Source: Caballeronia sp. M1242 (GTDB taxonomy: Bacteria; Pseudomonadota; Gammaproteobacteria; Burkholderiales; Burkholderiaceae). From it: a stretch of DNA of 64,000 bases. A program made the translations under genes and the position numbers. Below the pieces are notes generated by a model. That model was not told where the DNA came from. It made no database searches and saw only the letters and a list, made by a program, of their open reading frames with translations. Each line of letters opens with the position of its first letter. Position 1 is the stretch's first letter. Of the stretch, positions 48,707 to 58,443 are shown piece after piece. The stretch lies in contig NZ_CP071129.1 in assembly GCF_017220215.1 (NCBI RefSeq), positions 1,054,001 to 1,118,000 on the forward strand, given 5' to 3'.

Positions 48707-49252
48707 TCAGTTGCCGAGCAGCCGCTGCAGAAGCTCCGTTGCGTTGCCGGTGTCGTATTTGCGCATGAGCCGCGCACGGTAGATATCCACCGTGCGCGGG
48801 CTGATATCGAGCACGCGGCCGATCTGCTTGCTCGTCTTGCCCGTGACGAGTTGCGCGGCGATCTCCCGTTCGCGCGGCGTCAGTTCGATGGCGACGCGCC
48901 GCGTCGCGCTCAGGTCCTCGAACGTCCAGACGCCCGCCGCATGCGGCGCGGCGCGGTCGAGCGCGCGGCCGGTCACGTGGCACCAGAAGAGTTCGCCGTT
49001 TGCGCGTTTCATGATGCGGTCGTCGCTGTACGTGCCGCGGCCGCTGATATGCGCCGCGATGCGCTCCCCGATGCGCGCGAATTCGTCCGGCGTCGGATAG
49101 AGCACCTCGAACGAGCAGCCGATGAGCGTCTCGCGCGTCGCGCCGAAAATCGCGCAGACCTCCTCGTTGCAGTCCTCGATGGTGCGCTCTCGCGACAACA
49201 CGAGCCCGACGGGCGCGAGATGAAACGCGGTTTGATAGTCCAGTTCACGCAT
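48707..49252 (-). CDS. PAS domain LuxR-type transcriptional regulator
   Basis: A 181-residue regulator. An N-terminal PAS domain (about 5-115) reads AFHLAPVGLVLSRERTIEDCN and later GELFWCHVTGRALD; a LuxR-type HTH follows (about 120-178) with LTPREREIAAQLVTGKTSKQIG and SPRTVDIYRARLMRKY. No receiver domain is present, so it senses a small molecule or redox signal through PAS. Start 49252 is the family-like MREL start. It is divergent from the CoA-transferase operon, 188 bases apart, and may control it. Confidence 0.88.
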   Translation of the reverse strand: MRELDYQTAFHLAPVGLVLSRERTIEDCNEEVCAIFGATRETLIGCSFEVLYPTPDEFARIGERIAAHISGRGTYSDDRIMKRANGELFWCHVTGRALDRAAPHAAGVWTFEDLSATRRVAIELTPREREIAAQLVTGKTSKQIGRVLDISPRTVDIYRARLMRKYDTGNATELLQRLLGN

Positions 49253-49439
49253 GTCGATTCCGGCGCCCGGCCGCGTCGCAAGCAACGACGGGCGCGGGCA
49301 ATGACTTATGTATTTTTGCGTATTGTGCAGGATGGATCGCGCAGCGTACCCTTTCGGCCAGATGAAAACGCCGCCGCGCGCTGTCTGGCGGTGCTAAAAC
49401 CGGTTCTTTAGTCGGGTTCAACATGGAAGGGACAAACAG

Positions 49440-50144
49440 ATGAACAAGGTCTATCCCAGCGCGAAAGCGGCGCTCGATGACATCGTCAAGGACGGGCAGA
49501 CGTTCGCCGTCGGCGGATTCGGCTTGTGCGGCATTCCGGAGGCGCTGATCGCCGCGCTGCGCGATTCGGGCGTGAAGGGCATCACGTGCATCAGCAACAA
49601 CGCGGGCGTCGACGGCTTCGGTCTCGGCCTGTTGCTGGAGACGCGCCAGATCAAGAAGATGATTTCGTCGTACGTGGGCGAGAACAAGGAATTCGAGCGG
49701 CAATATCTGGCCGGCGAACTCGAACTCGAATTCACGCCGCAGGGCACGCTCGCCGAAAAGCTGCGCGCGGGCGGCGCGGGCATTCCGGCGTTCTTCACGA
49801 ACACGGGCTACGGCACGATCATCGCGGAAGGTAAGGAAACGCGTCAGTTCGGCGAGAACCACTACGTGCTGGAGCATTCGCTGACGGCGGACGTCGGGCT
49901 CGTCAAGGCGTGGAAAGCCGACAAGTCGGGCAATCTGATCTATCGCCGCACCGCGCGCAATTTCAATCCGATGTGCGCGATGGCCGGCAAGATCACGGTC
50001 GCGGAAGTGGAAGAGATCGTGGAAGTCGGCGAACTCGATCCGGACGCGATCCACACGCCGGGCATCTTCGTGCAACGGCTCGTCCTGAATGCGCATCCGG
50101 AAAAGCGCATCGAACAACGCATCGTCCGCGCGAAAGGAGAATGA
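49440..50144 (+). CDS. scoA: 3-oxoacid CoA-transferase subunit A
   Basis: A 234-residue family 1 CoA-transferase subunit. [13 protein letters not shown] (about 25-37) is the coenzyme A-binding glycine-rich motif, followed by [18 protein letters not shown] and the [16 protein letters not shown] region. With ScoB it moves CoA from succinyl-CoA to acetoacetate or another 3-oxoacid. An AAGGGAC site precedes the ATG. It is the first gene of the pair, with stop 2 bases before scoB. Confidence 0.94.
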   Translation: MNKVYPSAKAALDDIVKDGQTFAVGGFGLCGIPEALIAALRDSGVKGITCISNNAGVDGFGLGLLLETRQIKKMISSYVGENKEFERQYLAGELELEFTPQGTLAEKLRAGGAGIPAFFTNTGYGTIIAEGKETRQFGENHYVLEHSLTADVGLVKAWKADKSGNLIYRRTARNFNPMCAMAGKITVAEVEEIVEVGELDPDAIHTPGIFVQRLVLNAHPEKRIEQRIVRAKGE

Positions 50145-50146
50145 CC

Positions 50147-50788
50147 ATGGCTTGGACTCGTGACCAGATGGCCGCGCGTGCGGCGAAGGAATTGCAGGAC
50201 GGCTTCTATGTGAACCTGGGCATCGGCTTGCCGACGCTCGTCGCGAACCATGTGCCGCCGGGCGTCGAAGTGTGGCTGCAATCGGAAAACGGGCTGCTCG
50301 GCATCGGGCCGTCGCCGACCGAGGAAGAAGTCGACGCCGATCTCATCAACGCGGGCAAGCAGACGGTGACGACGCTGCCCGGTTCGTCGATCTTTTCGTC
50401 GGCGGATTCGTTCGCGATGATTCGCGGCGGCCACATCAACCTCGCCATTCTCGGCGCGATGCAGATCAGCAAGAAGGGCGATCTCGCCAACTGGATGATC
50501 CCCGGCAAGATGATCAAGGGCATGGGCGGCGCGATGGACCTCGTCGCGGGCGTGAAGCGCGTCGTCGTGCTGATGGAACACGTCGCGAAGGGCGACCAGC
50601 ACAAGATTCTCGAAGAATGCACGCTGCCGCTGACGGGCGTGGGCGTCGTGAATCGCATCATCACGGATCTCGGCGTCATCGACGTGACCGATAACGGCCT
50701 CAAGCTCGTCGAACTCGCCGACGGCGTGACCGTCGAAGAGATTCAGCGCAAGACCGGCGCGCCGCTCGACGTCAGCGGCGTGCAGTAA
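50147..50788 (+). CDS. scoB: 3-oxoacid CoA-transferase subunit B
   Basis: A 213-residue partner subunit. The catalytic glutamate is Glu47 in [10 protein letters not shown], the family 1 CoA-transferase B motif. [28 protein letters not shown] and [21 protein letters not shown] match the family. The ATG at 50147 is preferred over 50141 since the AAAGGAGA site is 6-7 bases away from it, but abuts the other. The pair likely serves ketone-body or 3-oxoadipate-type use; the substrate is unproven. Confidence 0.94.
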   Translation: MAWTRDQMAARAAKELQDGFYVNLGIGLPTLVANHVPPGVEVWLQSENGLLGIGPSPTEEEVDADLINAGKQTVTTLPGSSIFSSADSFAMIRGGHINLAILGAMQISKKGDLANWMIPGKMIKGMGGAMDLVAGVKRVVVLMEHVAKGDQHKILEECTLPLTGVGVVNRIITDLGVIDVTDNGLKLVELADGVTVEEIQRKTGAPLDVSGVQ

Positions 50789-50811
50789 GTTCGCAAGAGA
50801 ACGCGGTTCGG

Positions 50812-50849
50812 AAGCGGGCGGGGCGGAAGGCTTCGCCCGCTTTGCTTTT
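50812..50849 (+). terminator. Intrinsic terminator after scoAB
   Basis: A 9-bp stem AAGCGGGCG / CGCCCGCTT is followed by a T-rich tract interrupted by GC. Confidence 0.7.
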
Positions 50850-50940
50850 GGGGCGCGCAAGGCATCGTCCGTTCGGCTAACTGCTCGGCCGTGCGCCGGA
50901 CGCTTTAGAATCGATCGGACATCTTCCACGAGGAATCTCC

Positions 50941-51861
50941 ATGAGCGCATCCATCGTCGTCGAAGCTTCGCATTCCACGCTCACCGCACCGCGCCAGCGT
51001 TTCGTGCAGTGCGCGAGTCCGGCGGGGCTGCATCGCATGGCTTACACCGAGTGGGGCGATCCGGCCAATCCGCGCGTGCTGCTGTGCGTGCACGGGCTGA
51101 CGCGTTCGGGCCGCGACTTCGACAAGGTCGCGCAGGCGTTCGCAAGCGAGTATCGCGTGGTGTGTCCGGACGTGGTCGGCCGCGGCCTCTCGGACTGGCT
51201 CGCCGATTCGCGTTACTACGGTCTCGCGCAGTACGTCGCCGACATGGTCACGCTGATCGCGCGGCTCAATGTGGAAACGGTCGACTGGTTCGGCACGTCG
51301 ATGGGCGGGCTCATCGGCATGGTGCTCGGCGGATTGAAGAATACGCCGATCCGCAAGCTGCTCCTGAACGATGTCGGGCCGCATATCGAGCCGGTGGCGC
51401 TCGAGCGTATCCGCAGCTACCTCGGTAAGCCCGCGCGTTTTGCATCGCTCGATGAAGGCATCCGGCAGGCGGCGGCGCTCGCGGCGTCGTTCGGGCCGCT
51501 TACCGACGAGGAGTGGGCGAGCATCAACGCGCCGCTTCTGCATGAGCGCGACGGCGCGTGGACGTTCCGCTACGACCCGGGCATCGCCGCGCCGTTTTCC
51601 GAGGCCACGGACGAACAGAATGCCGCAGGCGAAGCGTTCTTGTGGCATTCGTTCGCGTCGATCGCGACGCCGGTGCTCGTCGTGCGCGGCGAAAGCTCGG
51701 ACCTGCTGTCGCGCGAGACGGTCGCGCACATGGTCGAGAAGGGGCAGGCGGTATCGAGCGTGGAAGTGCCGAACGCCGGCCATGCGCCCGCGTTTCTCGA
51801 CAGCGAGCAGATCGCCGTCGCGCGGCGCTTCTTTCTCGAAAACGAGGCCCGCGGGGCATAA
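50941..51861 (+). CDS. Alpha/beta hydrolase
   Basis: A 306-residue hydrolase. CVHGLTRSGRDFDKVAQAF (about 43-61) gives the oxyanion hole, the Ser nucleophile is in WFGTSMGGLIGM (about 118-129), a likely acid in VVRGESSDLLSR, and the His in NAGHAPAFLD. The overall pattern resembles esterase/lactonase-type members. It follows the CoA-transferase terminator and precedes ridA by 63 bases, so it may share a transcript with ridA and relA. The substrate is unknown. Confidence 0.87.
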   Translation: MSASIVVEASHSTLTAPRQRFVQCASPAGLHRMAYTEWGDPANPRVLLCVHGLTRSGRDFDKVAQAFASEYRVVCPDVVGRGLSDWLADSRYYGLAQYVADMVTLIARLNVETVDWFGTSMGGLIGMVLGGLKNTPIRKLLLNDVGPHIEPVALERIRSYLGKPARFASLDEGIRQAAALAASFGPLTDEEWASINAPLLHERDGAWTFRYDPGIAAPFSEATDEQNAAGEAFLWHSFASIATPVLVVRGESSDLLSRETVAHMVEKGQAVSSVEVPNAGHAPAFLDSEQIAVARRFFLENEARGA

Positions 51862-51924
51862 TATCGGGCTGAGCGCGTGACGCTCTGTCTCGATTTTGAA
51901 CCCTTTACAGGACTGGATAAGCAC

Positions 51925-52278
51925 ATGGCAGTTACTCGTCATCACGTCGGCGCACGCCTCTCCGAGATCGCCATTCACAATGGCACCGTGTATCTCGCAG
52001 GCCAGATCGCGGAGGACACGGATCAGGACATCACCGGCCAGACGCGCGAAGTGCTGGGCCACATCGACCGTCTGCTCGAAGAGGCGAACAGCGACAAGTC
52101 GCACCTGCTGTCCGTCCAAATCTTCATCTCGGACATGGCGCACTTCGCCGGCATGAACGCCGTGTGGGACGCGTGGGTCGCGCCGGGCCACACGCCGCCG
52201 CGCGCCACCGTCGAGGCGAAGCTCGCGAACCCGGCTTGCCTCGTCGAAGTCGTCGTGGTGGCTGCGCAGCGTAGCTGA
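51925..52278 (+). CDS. RidA family protein (enamine/imine deaminase-like)
   Basis: A 117-residue RidA/YjgF-type protein with VYLAGQIAEDTDQDITGQT, VLGHIDRLLEEANSDKSHLLSVQIFISDM (in part) and the APGHTPPRATVEAKLANPACLVEV end, including the conserved Arg. RidA hydrolyses reactive 2-aminoacrylate-type intermediates; the subgroup is not clear, and this member has a shortened N-terminus. The ATG at 51925 gives the family start; the upstream extension is not homologous. It directly precedes relA. Confidence 0.88.
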   Translation: MAVTRHHVGARLSEIAIHNGTVYLAGQIAEDTDQDITGQTREVLGHIDRLLEEANSDKSHLLSVQIFISDMAHFAGMNAVWDAWVAPGHTPPRATVEAKLANPACLVEVVVVAAQRS

Positions 52279-52312
52279 TCCTGCCAGCAGTACATCGTCG
52301 TGGCTTTACGGT

Positions 52313-54535
52313 ATGACCGAGAGCACCGTCCCCGCTGACACGCTGCCCGAGCCGTCGTTCGACGACGCGCTCGCGTTCGTGCGCGAGCACGCGAAGGACG
52401 CGCGGCTCTCGACGGGCGAATCGCTGGCGGACCACGCCGCGGGCACCGCGCGCATCATGCAGACGCTCAACGTCGACCCGCACGCGGTCGCCGCCGCCGC
52501 GTTGTTCGCGCTCGCGCCGCATCTCGACCATCCCGAGACCTTGATCGCCGAACGCTTCGGGCCGGAAGTGCAGCGGCTCGTGAGCGACGTGCGCAAGCTC
52601 TTGCGCCTCGGCTCGGTCAGTTCCCGTGCGACGCTCGCCGCTTTGCCCGACAACACGCGCGACGCGCAGGCGGCGCGCCGCGCGCAGGTCGAATCGCTGC
52701 GCAAGATGCTGCTCGCGTTCGCGCAGGATATTCGCGTGGTGCTGATCCGGCTCGCTTCGCGCCTGCAGACGCTGCGCTACCACGCCGCGAACAAGACCGA
52801 GCCGCCGCCCGAGGTGCCGCGCGAGACGCTCGACATCTACGCGCCGCTCGCCAACCGCCTCGGCATCTGGCAACTGAAGTGGGAACTCGAAGACCTGTCG
52901 TTCCGCTTCGAAGATCCGGTGACGTACAAGCGCATCGCCAAGCTGCTCGACGAAAAGCGCATCGAGCGCGAATCGTATGTGACCGAGGCAATCGCGCGGC
53001 TGCAAAAGGAACTGGATACCGCGCACATCAAGGCCGAAGTGAGCGGCCGGCCGAAGCACATCTACAGCATCTGGAAGAAGATGCGCGGCAAGCATCTCGA
53101 CTTCTCGGAACTCAACGACGTGCGCGCGTTCCGCGTGATCGTCGGCGATATCAAGGATTGCTACACGGTGCTCGGCATCGTGCATAACCTTTGGCAGCCG
53201 GTGCCGCGCGAATTCGACGACTACATCTCGCGGCCGAAGCCCAACGGCTACAAATCGCTGCATACGGTCGTCGTCGGCGACGACGGGCGCGCGTTCGAAG
53301 TCCAGATTCGCACGCACGAGATGCATCAGTTCGCCGAGTACGGCGTGGCCGCGCACTGGCGTTACAAGGAGGCCGGGGCGCGCGGCTACGCGGGCCAGGT
53401 CATGGCAAGCGAGAAGTACGACGAAAAGATTGCCTGGCTGCGTCAGCTTCTTGCGTGGAAAGACGACGTGGAAGGCGATCGACCCGGCTGGCAGCATCTG
53501 CGCGACGCCACGCTCGACGACGACCACATCTACGTGCTGACCCCGCAGGCGCGCGTGATCGCGCTGCCGCACGGTTCGACGGCCGTCGACTTCGCGTATC
53601 ACCTGCACAGCGAGCTCGGGCATCGCTGCCGGGGCGCGCGTGTCGATGGCGCGATGGTGCCGCTCAACACGCCGCTGCAGAATGGGCAGACGGTCGAGAT
53701 CATCGCGGTGAAGGAGGGCGGGCCGTCGCGGGACTGGCTCAATCCGCAACTCGGCTATCTGCATAGCCCGCGCGCGCGGCAGAAAGTGCGAGCCTGGTTC
53801 AACGCGATCGACGCGGCCGAAAACGTCGCGCAGGGCCGCGCGATCGTCGAAAAGACGTTGCAGCGCGAGGGCAAGACGTCGGTCAATCTGGATCAGCTCG
53901 CGGCGAAGCTGGGCTTCAAGGCGCCCGAGGAGCTATACGCGGTCGTCGCGAAGGACGAGTTCAGCCTTCGCAACATCGAGCAGGCGCTCTCGGACGCGCC
54001 GCCGCCCGAGCCGGAGCCGGAAGCGCCCGCGCAGTTCGAAAAGCGCAGCAGCGGGCAGAGCGTGGCGCACGGCGCGTCGACGGGCGTGCTGGTCGTCGGT
54101 GTCGACGCGTTGCTCACGCAGCTTGCGCGCTGCTGCCGTCCCGCGCCGCCCGATCCGATCGCAGGATTCGTCACGCGCGGCAAAGGCATGTCGATTCACC
54201 GCACCGACTGCGCGACGTTCCAGCGCATGGCGCATCGCTCGCCCGAGCGCGTGCTGCATACGACGTGGTCCGCCGAAGTGATGAACGGAGGTGGATCGTC
54301 GGTCTATCCGGTGGACCTCGCGGTGGAGTCGGCGGACCGGCAGGGGCTGCTGCGCGATATCTCCGAAGTGTTCGCGCGGGAGAAGATGAACGTGATCGGC
54401 GTCAAGAGCCAGAGCCGGCGGAACATCGCGTTCATGCAGTTCACGGTCGAGGTGTCGAACGCGGCGCAGATCCAGCGCGCATGCACGTTGCTCGGCGAGG
54501 TTCCGGGCGTTATCCGCGCGTCGCGGCGCGCCTAG
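52313..54535 (+). CDS. relA: GTP pyrophosphokinase (RelA)
   Basis: A 740-residue Rel/Spo homologue. The N-terminal hydrolase-like part (about 40-160) has lost the HD motif: FALAPHLDHPETL stands where HDxxED is expected, so it is a synthetase-only RelA. The synthetase domain (about 240-380) has YKSLHTVVVG and FEVQIRTHEMHQFAEYG. The TGS domain follows (about 405-465), with RVIALPHGSTAVDFAYHLH, and the C-terminus has a zinc-finger-like Cys region (ARCCRPAPP) and an ACT domain (about 665-740). It makes (p)ppGpp on starved ribosomes. Confidence 0.95.
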   Translation: MTESTVPADTLPEPSFDDALAFVREHAKDARLSTGESLADHAAGTARIMQTLNVDPHAVAAAALFALAPHLDHPETLIAERFGPEVQRLVSDVRKLLRLGSVSSRATLAALPDNTRDAQAARRAQVESLRKMLLAFAQDIRVVLIRLASRLQTLRYHAANKTEPPPEVPRETLDIYAPLANRLGIWQLKWELEDLSFRFEDPVTYKRIAKLLDEKRIERESYVTEAIARLQKELDTAHIKAEVSGRPKHIYSIWKKMRGKHLDFSELNDVRAFRVIVGDIKDCYTVLGIVHNLWQPVPREFDDYISRPKPNGYKSLHTVVVGDDGRAFEVQIRTHEMHQFAEYGVAAHWRYKEAGARGYAGQVMASEKYDEKIAWLRQLLAWKDDVEGDRPGWQHLRDATLDDDHIYVLTPQARVIALPHGSTAVDFAYHLHSELGHRCRGARVDGAMVPLNTPLQNGQTVEIIAVKEGGPSRDWLNPQLGYLHSPRARQKVRAWFNAIDAAENVAQGRAIVEKTLQREGKTSVNLDQLAAKLGFKAPEELYAVVAKDEFSLRNIEQALSDAPPPEPEPEAPAQFEKRSSGQSVAHGASTGVLVVGVDALLTQLARCCRPAPPDPIAGFVTRGKGMSIHRTDCATFQRMAHRSPERVLHTTWSAEVMNGGGSSVYPVDLAVESADRQGLLRDISEVFAREKMNVIGVKSQSRRNIAFMQFTVEVSNAAQIQRACTLLGEVPGVIRASRRA

Positions 54536-54611
54536 CGGGGCGCGCCTAGACTGATCGCGCGGAAAGTTGAACGGATCGGCGAATATTTTCGCGATTCATG
54601 TACAGATACAC

Positions 54612-54640
54612 TTGCCAAAATACGAAACGCTCCATATAAT
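54612..54640 (+). promoter_or_regulatory. Sigma-70 promoter of tRNA-Val
   Basis: TTGCCA and a perfect TATAAT separated by 17 bases, ending 12 bases before the tRNA. Confidence 0.8.
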
Positions 54641-54652
54641 CTCACTTCTTTC

Positions 54653-54729
54653 AGGCTCGTAGCTCAGCTGGTTAGAGCACCACCTTGACATGGTGGGGGT
54701 CGTTGGTTCGAGTCCAATCGAGCCTACCA
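54653..54729 (+). tRNA. tRNA-Val (anticodon GAC)
   Basis: A 77-base cloverleaf with encoded CCA. The acceptor stem AGGCTCG pairs with CGAGCCT, the anticodon GAC is at 54687-54689, and the T arm reads GTTGG-TTCGAGT-CCAAT. Confidence 0.97.
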
Positions 54730-55031
54730 ACGAAAACGAGACTTCGGCGAATCATCGGTTCACGGAGTTTCACTCCGCAAGAAGCGCGAAGGCGCAAAAG
54801 GCGAACAAAAAAATGGCACTTCGAACGTTGACCGAAACATATTCGGAGCGACGCTAGTCGAGGACCTCTTTCGCCTTCTGCCCTTTTTGTTTCGCGGTAT
54901 GTGTGAAAAGTGAATGCGGCCCCTCGAAAGCGGGGCCGCATTTTTTTTGTCCGTCGGTTCCTGTTTCTCGACACCGCGGGCCAGTGCTTATTCGAACTCG
55001 CTCGGCGTGCGCCGGCGTCCTGGAGAACGAA
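54730..55031. other. 302-base stretch between tRNA-Val and thrS
   Basis: No gene is seen. It holds a small CGGAGT/ACTCCG hairpin near 54763, an AT-richer middle part, and a strong terminator at 54914-54949. The remaining 80 bases before thrS contain its probable ribosome site (TGGAGAACGA) but no T-box or Thr-rich leader peptide. Confidence 0.5.
54914..54949 (+). terminator. Strong intrinsic terminator upstream of thrS
   Basis: AATGCGGCCCC pairs with GGGGCCGCATT around a short loop and runs into T8. It closes the tRNA-Val unit or attenuates thrS. Confidence 0.85.
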
Positions 55032-56939
55032 ATGGTTTCGGTACGTTTGCCTGATGGGTCGGTCCGCCAATACGACCACCCGGTGACCGTCGCGGAAGTC
55101 GCGGCATCGATCGGCGCGGGCCTCGCCAAGGCGGCGCTCGCCGGCAAGCTGAACGGCGAGCTCGTCGATACGTCCTTCGTGATCGACCACGATTCTTCGC
55201 TCGCCATCGTCACCGACAAAGACCCCGAAGGCGTCGATGTCGTTCGCCACTCCACGGCGCACTTGCTCGCCTACGCGGTGAAGGACCTGTTTCCTGAAGC
55301 GCAGGTGACCATCGGGCCGGTCATCGACAACGGCTTTTACTACGACTTCTCGTACAGCCGTCCCTTCACGCCCGAAGACCTCGAGAAGATCGAGAAGCGC
55401 ATGCAGGAAATCGCGAAGAAGGACGAGCCGGTGTCGCGCCGCGTCGTCTCGCGCGATGAGGCGGTCGAGTACTTCAAGAGCATCGGCGAGCAGTACAAGG
55501 CCGAAATCATCTCGTCGATTCCCGAATCCGACGAGATTCGGCTCTACTCGCACGGCAATTTCATCGATCTGTGCCGCGGTCCGCACGTGCCGTCCACCGG
55601 CAAGCTCAAGGTCTTCAAGCTGATGAAGGTCGCGGGCGCGTACTGGCGCGGCGATTCGAAGAACGAGCAATTGCAGCGCATTTACGGCACCGCCTGGACC
55701 AAGAAGGAAGATCAGGATCAGTACCTGCACATGCTCGAGGAGGCGGAAAAGCGCGACCATCGCAAGCTCGGCAAGCAACTCGACCTGTTCCACTTGCAGG
55801 ACGAGGCGCCCGGAATGGTGTTCTGGCATCCGAAGGGCTGGTCGCTGTGGCAACAGGTCGAGCAGTACATGCGCCGTCGCGTGAACGAAGCCGGCTATCT
55901 GGAGATCAAGACTCCGATGGTCATGGACCGTTCGCTGTGGGAAGCGTCGGGTCACTGGCAGAACTATCGTGAAAACATGTTCACGACCGAATCGGAAAAG
56001 CGCGACTATGCGATCAAGCCGATGAACTGCCCGGGCCACGTGCAGGTTTTCAACCACGGCCTGCGCTCGTACCGCGATCTGCCGCTGCGTTACGCCGAGT
56101 TCGGCTCGTGCCATCGCAACGAGCCGTCGGGCGCGCTGCACGGTCTCATGCGTGTGCGGGGCTTCGTTCAGGACGACGCGCATATCTTCTGCACCGAAGA
56201 CCAGTTCATCGCCGAGTCGATCGCCTTCAACACGCTCGCCATGAGCGTGTATAAGGACTTCGGCTTCGAGCACATCGACATCAAGCTGTCGCTGCGCCCG
56301 GAACAGCGCGCGGGCACCGACGAGATTTGGGACCGCGCGGAGCAGGGTCTGCGGGAAGCGCTGACCGCGTGTGGTCTCAAGTGGGAAGAGCTGGCGGGCG
56401 AGGGCGCGTTCTACGGCCCGAAGATCGAGTATCACATCAAGGACGCGCTCGGCCGGTCCTGGCAGTGCGGCACGTTGCAGCTCGACATGGTGCTGCCGGA
56501 GCGTCTCGGCGCGGAATACGTCGCGGAGGACAACAGCCGTCGCCGCCCGGTCATGCTTCACCGCGCGATCGTCGGTTCGATGGAGCGTTTCCTCGGCATC
56601 CTGATCGAGCACCATGCCGGTGCCATGCCGCCGTGGCTCGCGCCTGTGCAGGCAGTCGTGCTGAATATTGCCGAAAGTCAGACCGAATACGCGGCATCGC
56701 TCGTCCAATCGTTGCAAAAACAAGGGCTTAGAGTTGAGGCCGATTTGCGCAACGAGAAGATTAGCTATAAAATACGCGAGCACACGCTGCAAAAGGTCCC
56801 GTATTTGCTGGTTGTCGGGGACAAGGAGCGTGAAGCGCAAACCGTGGCCGTGCGTGCTCGTGGCGGTGTCGATCTGGGCGTCATGCCGGTCGACGCATTC
56901 CTCGAACGTCTGCAGCAGGAAGTGCGGGCGTTCAAGTAA
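55032..56939 (+). CDS. thrS: Threonyl-tRNA synthetase
   Basis: A 635-residue class II synthetase. The TGS domain (1-61) starts [20 protein letters not shown]. The editing domain (about 62-225) has [11 protein letters not shown] with its His pair and the [11 protein letters not shown]ys/His site. The catalytic core has [21 protein letters not shown] (in part, motif 2) and the zinc ligands. The anticodon-binding domain is the last 100 residues. It charges tRNA-Thr. The ATG at 55032 with a TGGAGAA site gives the family N-terminus. Confidence 0.97.
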   Translation: MVSVRLPDGSVRQYDHPVTVAEVAASIGAGLAKAALAGKLNGELVDTSFVIDHDSSLAIVTDKDPEGVDVVRHSTAHLLAYAVKDLFPEAQVTIGPVIDNGFYYDFSYSRPFTPEDLEKIEKRMQEIAKKDEPVSRRVVSRDEAVEYFKSIGEQYKAEIISSIPESDEIRLYSHGNFIDLCRGPHVPSTGKLKVFKLMKVAGAYWRGDSKNEQLQRIYGTAWTKKEDQDQYLHMLEEAEKRDHRKLGKQLDLFHLQDEAPGMVFWHPKGWSLWQQVEQYMRRRVNEAGYLEIKTPMVMDRSLWEASGHWQNYRENMFTTESEKRDYAIKPMNCPGHVQVFNHGLRSYRDLPLRYAEFGSCHRNEPSGALHGLMRVRGFVQDDAHIFCTEDQFIAESIAFNTLAMSVYKDFGFEHIDIKLSLRPEQRAGTDEIWDRAEQGLREALTACGLKWEELAGEGAFYGPKIEYHIKDALGRSWQCGTLQLDMVLPERLGAEYVAEDNSRRRPVMLHRAIVGSMERFLGILIEHHAGAMPPWLAPVQAVVLNIAESQTEYAASLVQSLQKQGLRVEADLRNEKISYKIREHTLQKVPYLLVVGDKEREAQTVAVRARGGVDLGVMPVDAFLERLQQEVRAFK

Positions 56940-56986
56940 GTCACTCGCAGCGCGGCTAGTTTTTTCATTTTTAGAGGAAACGTAAC

Positions 56987-57514
56987 ATCGCTACTGATAA
57001 GTCGTCACATCGCATCAACGGTGAAATTACCGCGCCGGAAGTGCGCTTGGTCGGAGTGGACAACGAGCCGCTCGGAATCGTGAAACTGGCCGAGGCGTTC
57101 CGTCAATCGGAACAGCTCGACGTGGATCTCGTCGAAATCGCGCCGCAGGCTTCGCCGCCTGTCTGCCGTTTGATGGATTACGGCAAGTTCAAGTACTCGG
57201 AAGCGAAGAAGCAGCACGAGGCAAAGCTGAAGCAGAAAATCGTGCAGGTGAAGGAAGTCAAATTCCGCCCCGGCACGGATGACGGTGACTACAACGTCAA
57301 GCTGCGCAACCTCACGCGCTTCCTCGAAGACGGCGACAAGACGAAAATCACGTTGCGTTTCCGTGGGCGCGAAATGGCGCACCAGGAAATCGGCATGCGC
57401 ATGCTCGAACGCCTGAAGGCGGATCTGGACGAAGTCGGCCAGGTCGAGCAGATGCCGAAGATGGAAGGCCGCCAGATGATCATGGTGCTGGCGCCGAAGA
57501 AGAAGGCGAAGTAA
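56987..57514 (+). CDS. infC: Translation initiation factor IF-3 (ATC start codon)
   Basis: A 175-residue IF-3. It starts at the rare codon ATC at 56987: the protein reads (M)[22 protein letters not shown], the full family N-terminus. An AGAGGAAA ribosome site lies 6 bases upstream, and an in-frame TAG at 56972 excludes longer forms. The N domain covers about 10-82 ([16 protein letters not shown]) and the C domain about 90-175 ([16 protein letters not shown]). It ends in a Lys-rich tail. IF-3 itself discriminates against non-AUG starts, so the codon gives autoregulation, as in E. coli. Confidence 0.96.
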   Translation: MATDKSSHRINGEITAPEVRLVGVDNEPLGIVKLAEAFRQSEQLDVDLVEIAPQASPPVCRLMDYGKFKYSEAKKQHEAKLKQKIVQVKEVKFRPGTDDGDYNVKLRNLTRFLEDGDKTKITLRFRGREMAHQEIGMRMLERLKADLDEVGQVEQMPKMEGRQMIMVLAPKKKAK

Positions 57515-57755
57515 GCACAGTAGTCAGCGATGGATCGCGCGCCGCCAGGTCTTTAGATAGGGTGGACAGCGCGGCATCGCCAGCGGTTTCAGAAGCGCGC
57601 CGGTTCAGTGGCGCGGTTCATGAAAAGCGGCGGTCTACTTACGAGATCGTCCGCATACAAGTGGCGCGTGGGTTTCGAAGGGCGGGAAGGGATCTTGGCC
57701 GGTACGTGAAGATCAGCCGCACACCCATGACCATCTAATAAACTGGAGTAGTTTC

Positions 57756-57953
57756 ATGCCGAAGATGAAGACCAAGAAGAGTGCTGCAAAGCGCTTCGTG
57801 GTGCGTCCGGGCGGTACCGTCAAGCGCGGTCAGGCCTTCAAGCGCCACATTCTTACCAAGAAAACCACCAAGAACAAACGCCATCTGCGTGGCGCCACGG
57901 CCGTTCATGATTCCGATCTGAACTCCGTCCGCGCAATGCTGCCGTTCGCCTAA
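57756..57953 (+). CDS. rpmI: 50S ribosomal protein L35
   Basis: A 65-residue basic protein with [14 protein letters not shown] and ending [19 protein letters not shown], the full L35 pattern. It is 241 bases after infC, longer than usual in this operon, and is followed 25 bases later by rplT. A CTGGAG site precedes the ATG. Confidence 0.97.
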
Positions 57954-57978
57954 CCTCATCTAACTTAAGGAGAGCAAC

Positions 57979-58338
57979 ATGCCTCGAGTAAAACGTGGGG
58001 TTACCGCACGGGCCCGTCACAAGAAGATCATTCGTCTGGCCAAGGGTTACCGCGGCCGTCGCAATAACGTCTATCGCATCGCCAAGCAAGCGGTCATGCG
58101 CGCTGGGCAGTACGCCTACCGCGATCGCCGCAACAAGAAGCGTGTGTTCCGCGCACTGTGGATCACGCGTATCAACGCGGCGGTGCGTCAGCACGACATG
58201 ACCTACAGCGTGTTCATCAACGGCCTGAAGAAGGCTTCGATCGAACTCGACCGCAAGGTGCTGGCTGACATGGCTGTGTTCGACAAGGCTGCTTTTGCTG
58301 CGATCGTCAAGCAGGTGAAAGCCGCCGTCGCAGCCTAA
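57979..58338 (+). CDS. rplT: 50S ribosomal protein L20
   Basis: A 119-residue basic protein beginning [21 protein letters not shown], full length for L20. It binds 23S rRNA early in large-subunit assembly. In E. coli L20 also represses its own operon by binding an RNA structure upstream of rpmI; the 241-base gap before rpmI would be the place for such a control here. An AAGGAGAG site precedes the ATG. Confidence 0.97.
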   Translation: MPRVKRGVTARARHKKIIRLAKGYRGRRNNVYRIAKQAVMRAGQYAYRDRRNKKRVFRALWITRINAAVRQHDMTYSVFINGLKKASIELDRKVLADMAVFDKAAFAAIVKQVKAAVAA

Positions 58339-58404
58339 TTGCGAAATTAGTACTGCGTGGTTTGCCTGAGCGTCGCCGTGTCGTAGACGGTTGCGCGAAG
58401 GCAG

Positions 58405-58435
58405 AAAACGGGGCTCTCACCGAGCCCCGTTTTTG
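58405..58435 (+). terminator. Intrinsic terminator after rplT
   Basis: AACGGGGCTC pairs with GAGCCCCGTT around TCACC and is followed by T5. It may act as a partial terminator/attenuator before pheST. Confidence 0.85.
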
Positions 58436-58443
58436 TTGGCCGG

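Noticed and set aside
54730..55031. T-box or Thr-rich leader peptide controlling thrS
   Set aside because: No T-box sequence and no short Thr-rich frame; only a normal terminator is seen, which can belong to tRNA-Val.
54672..56840. 722-codon antisense frame opposite thrS and running into tRNA-Val
   Set aside because: It covers a certain gene and a tRNA, and its sequence is a codon-bias shadow.
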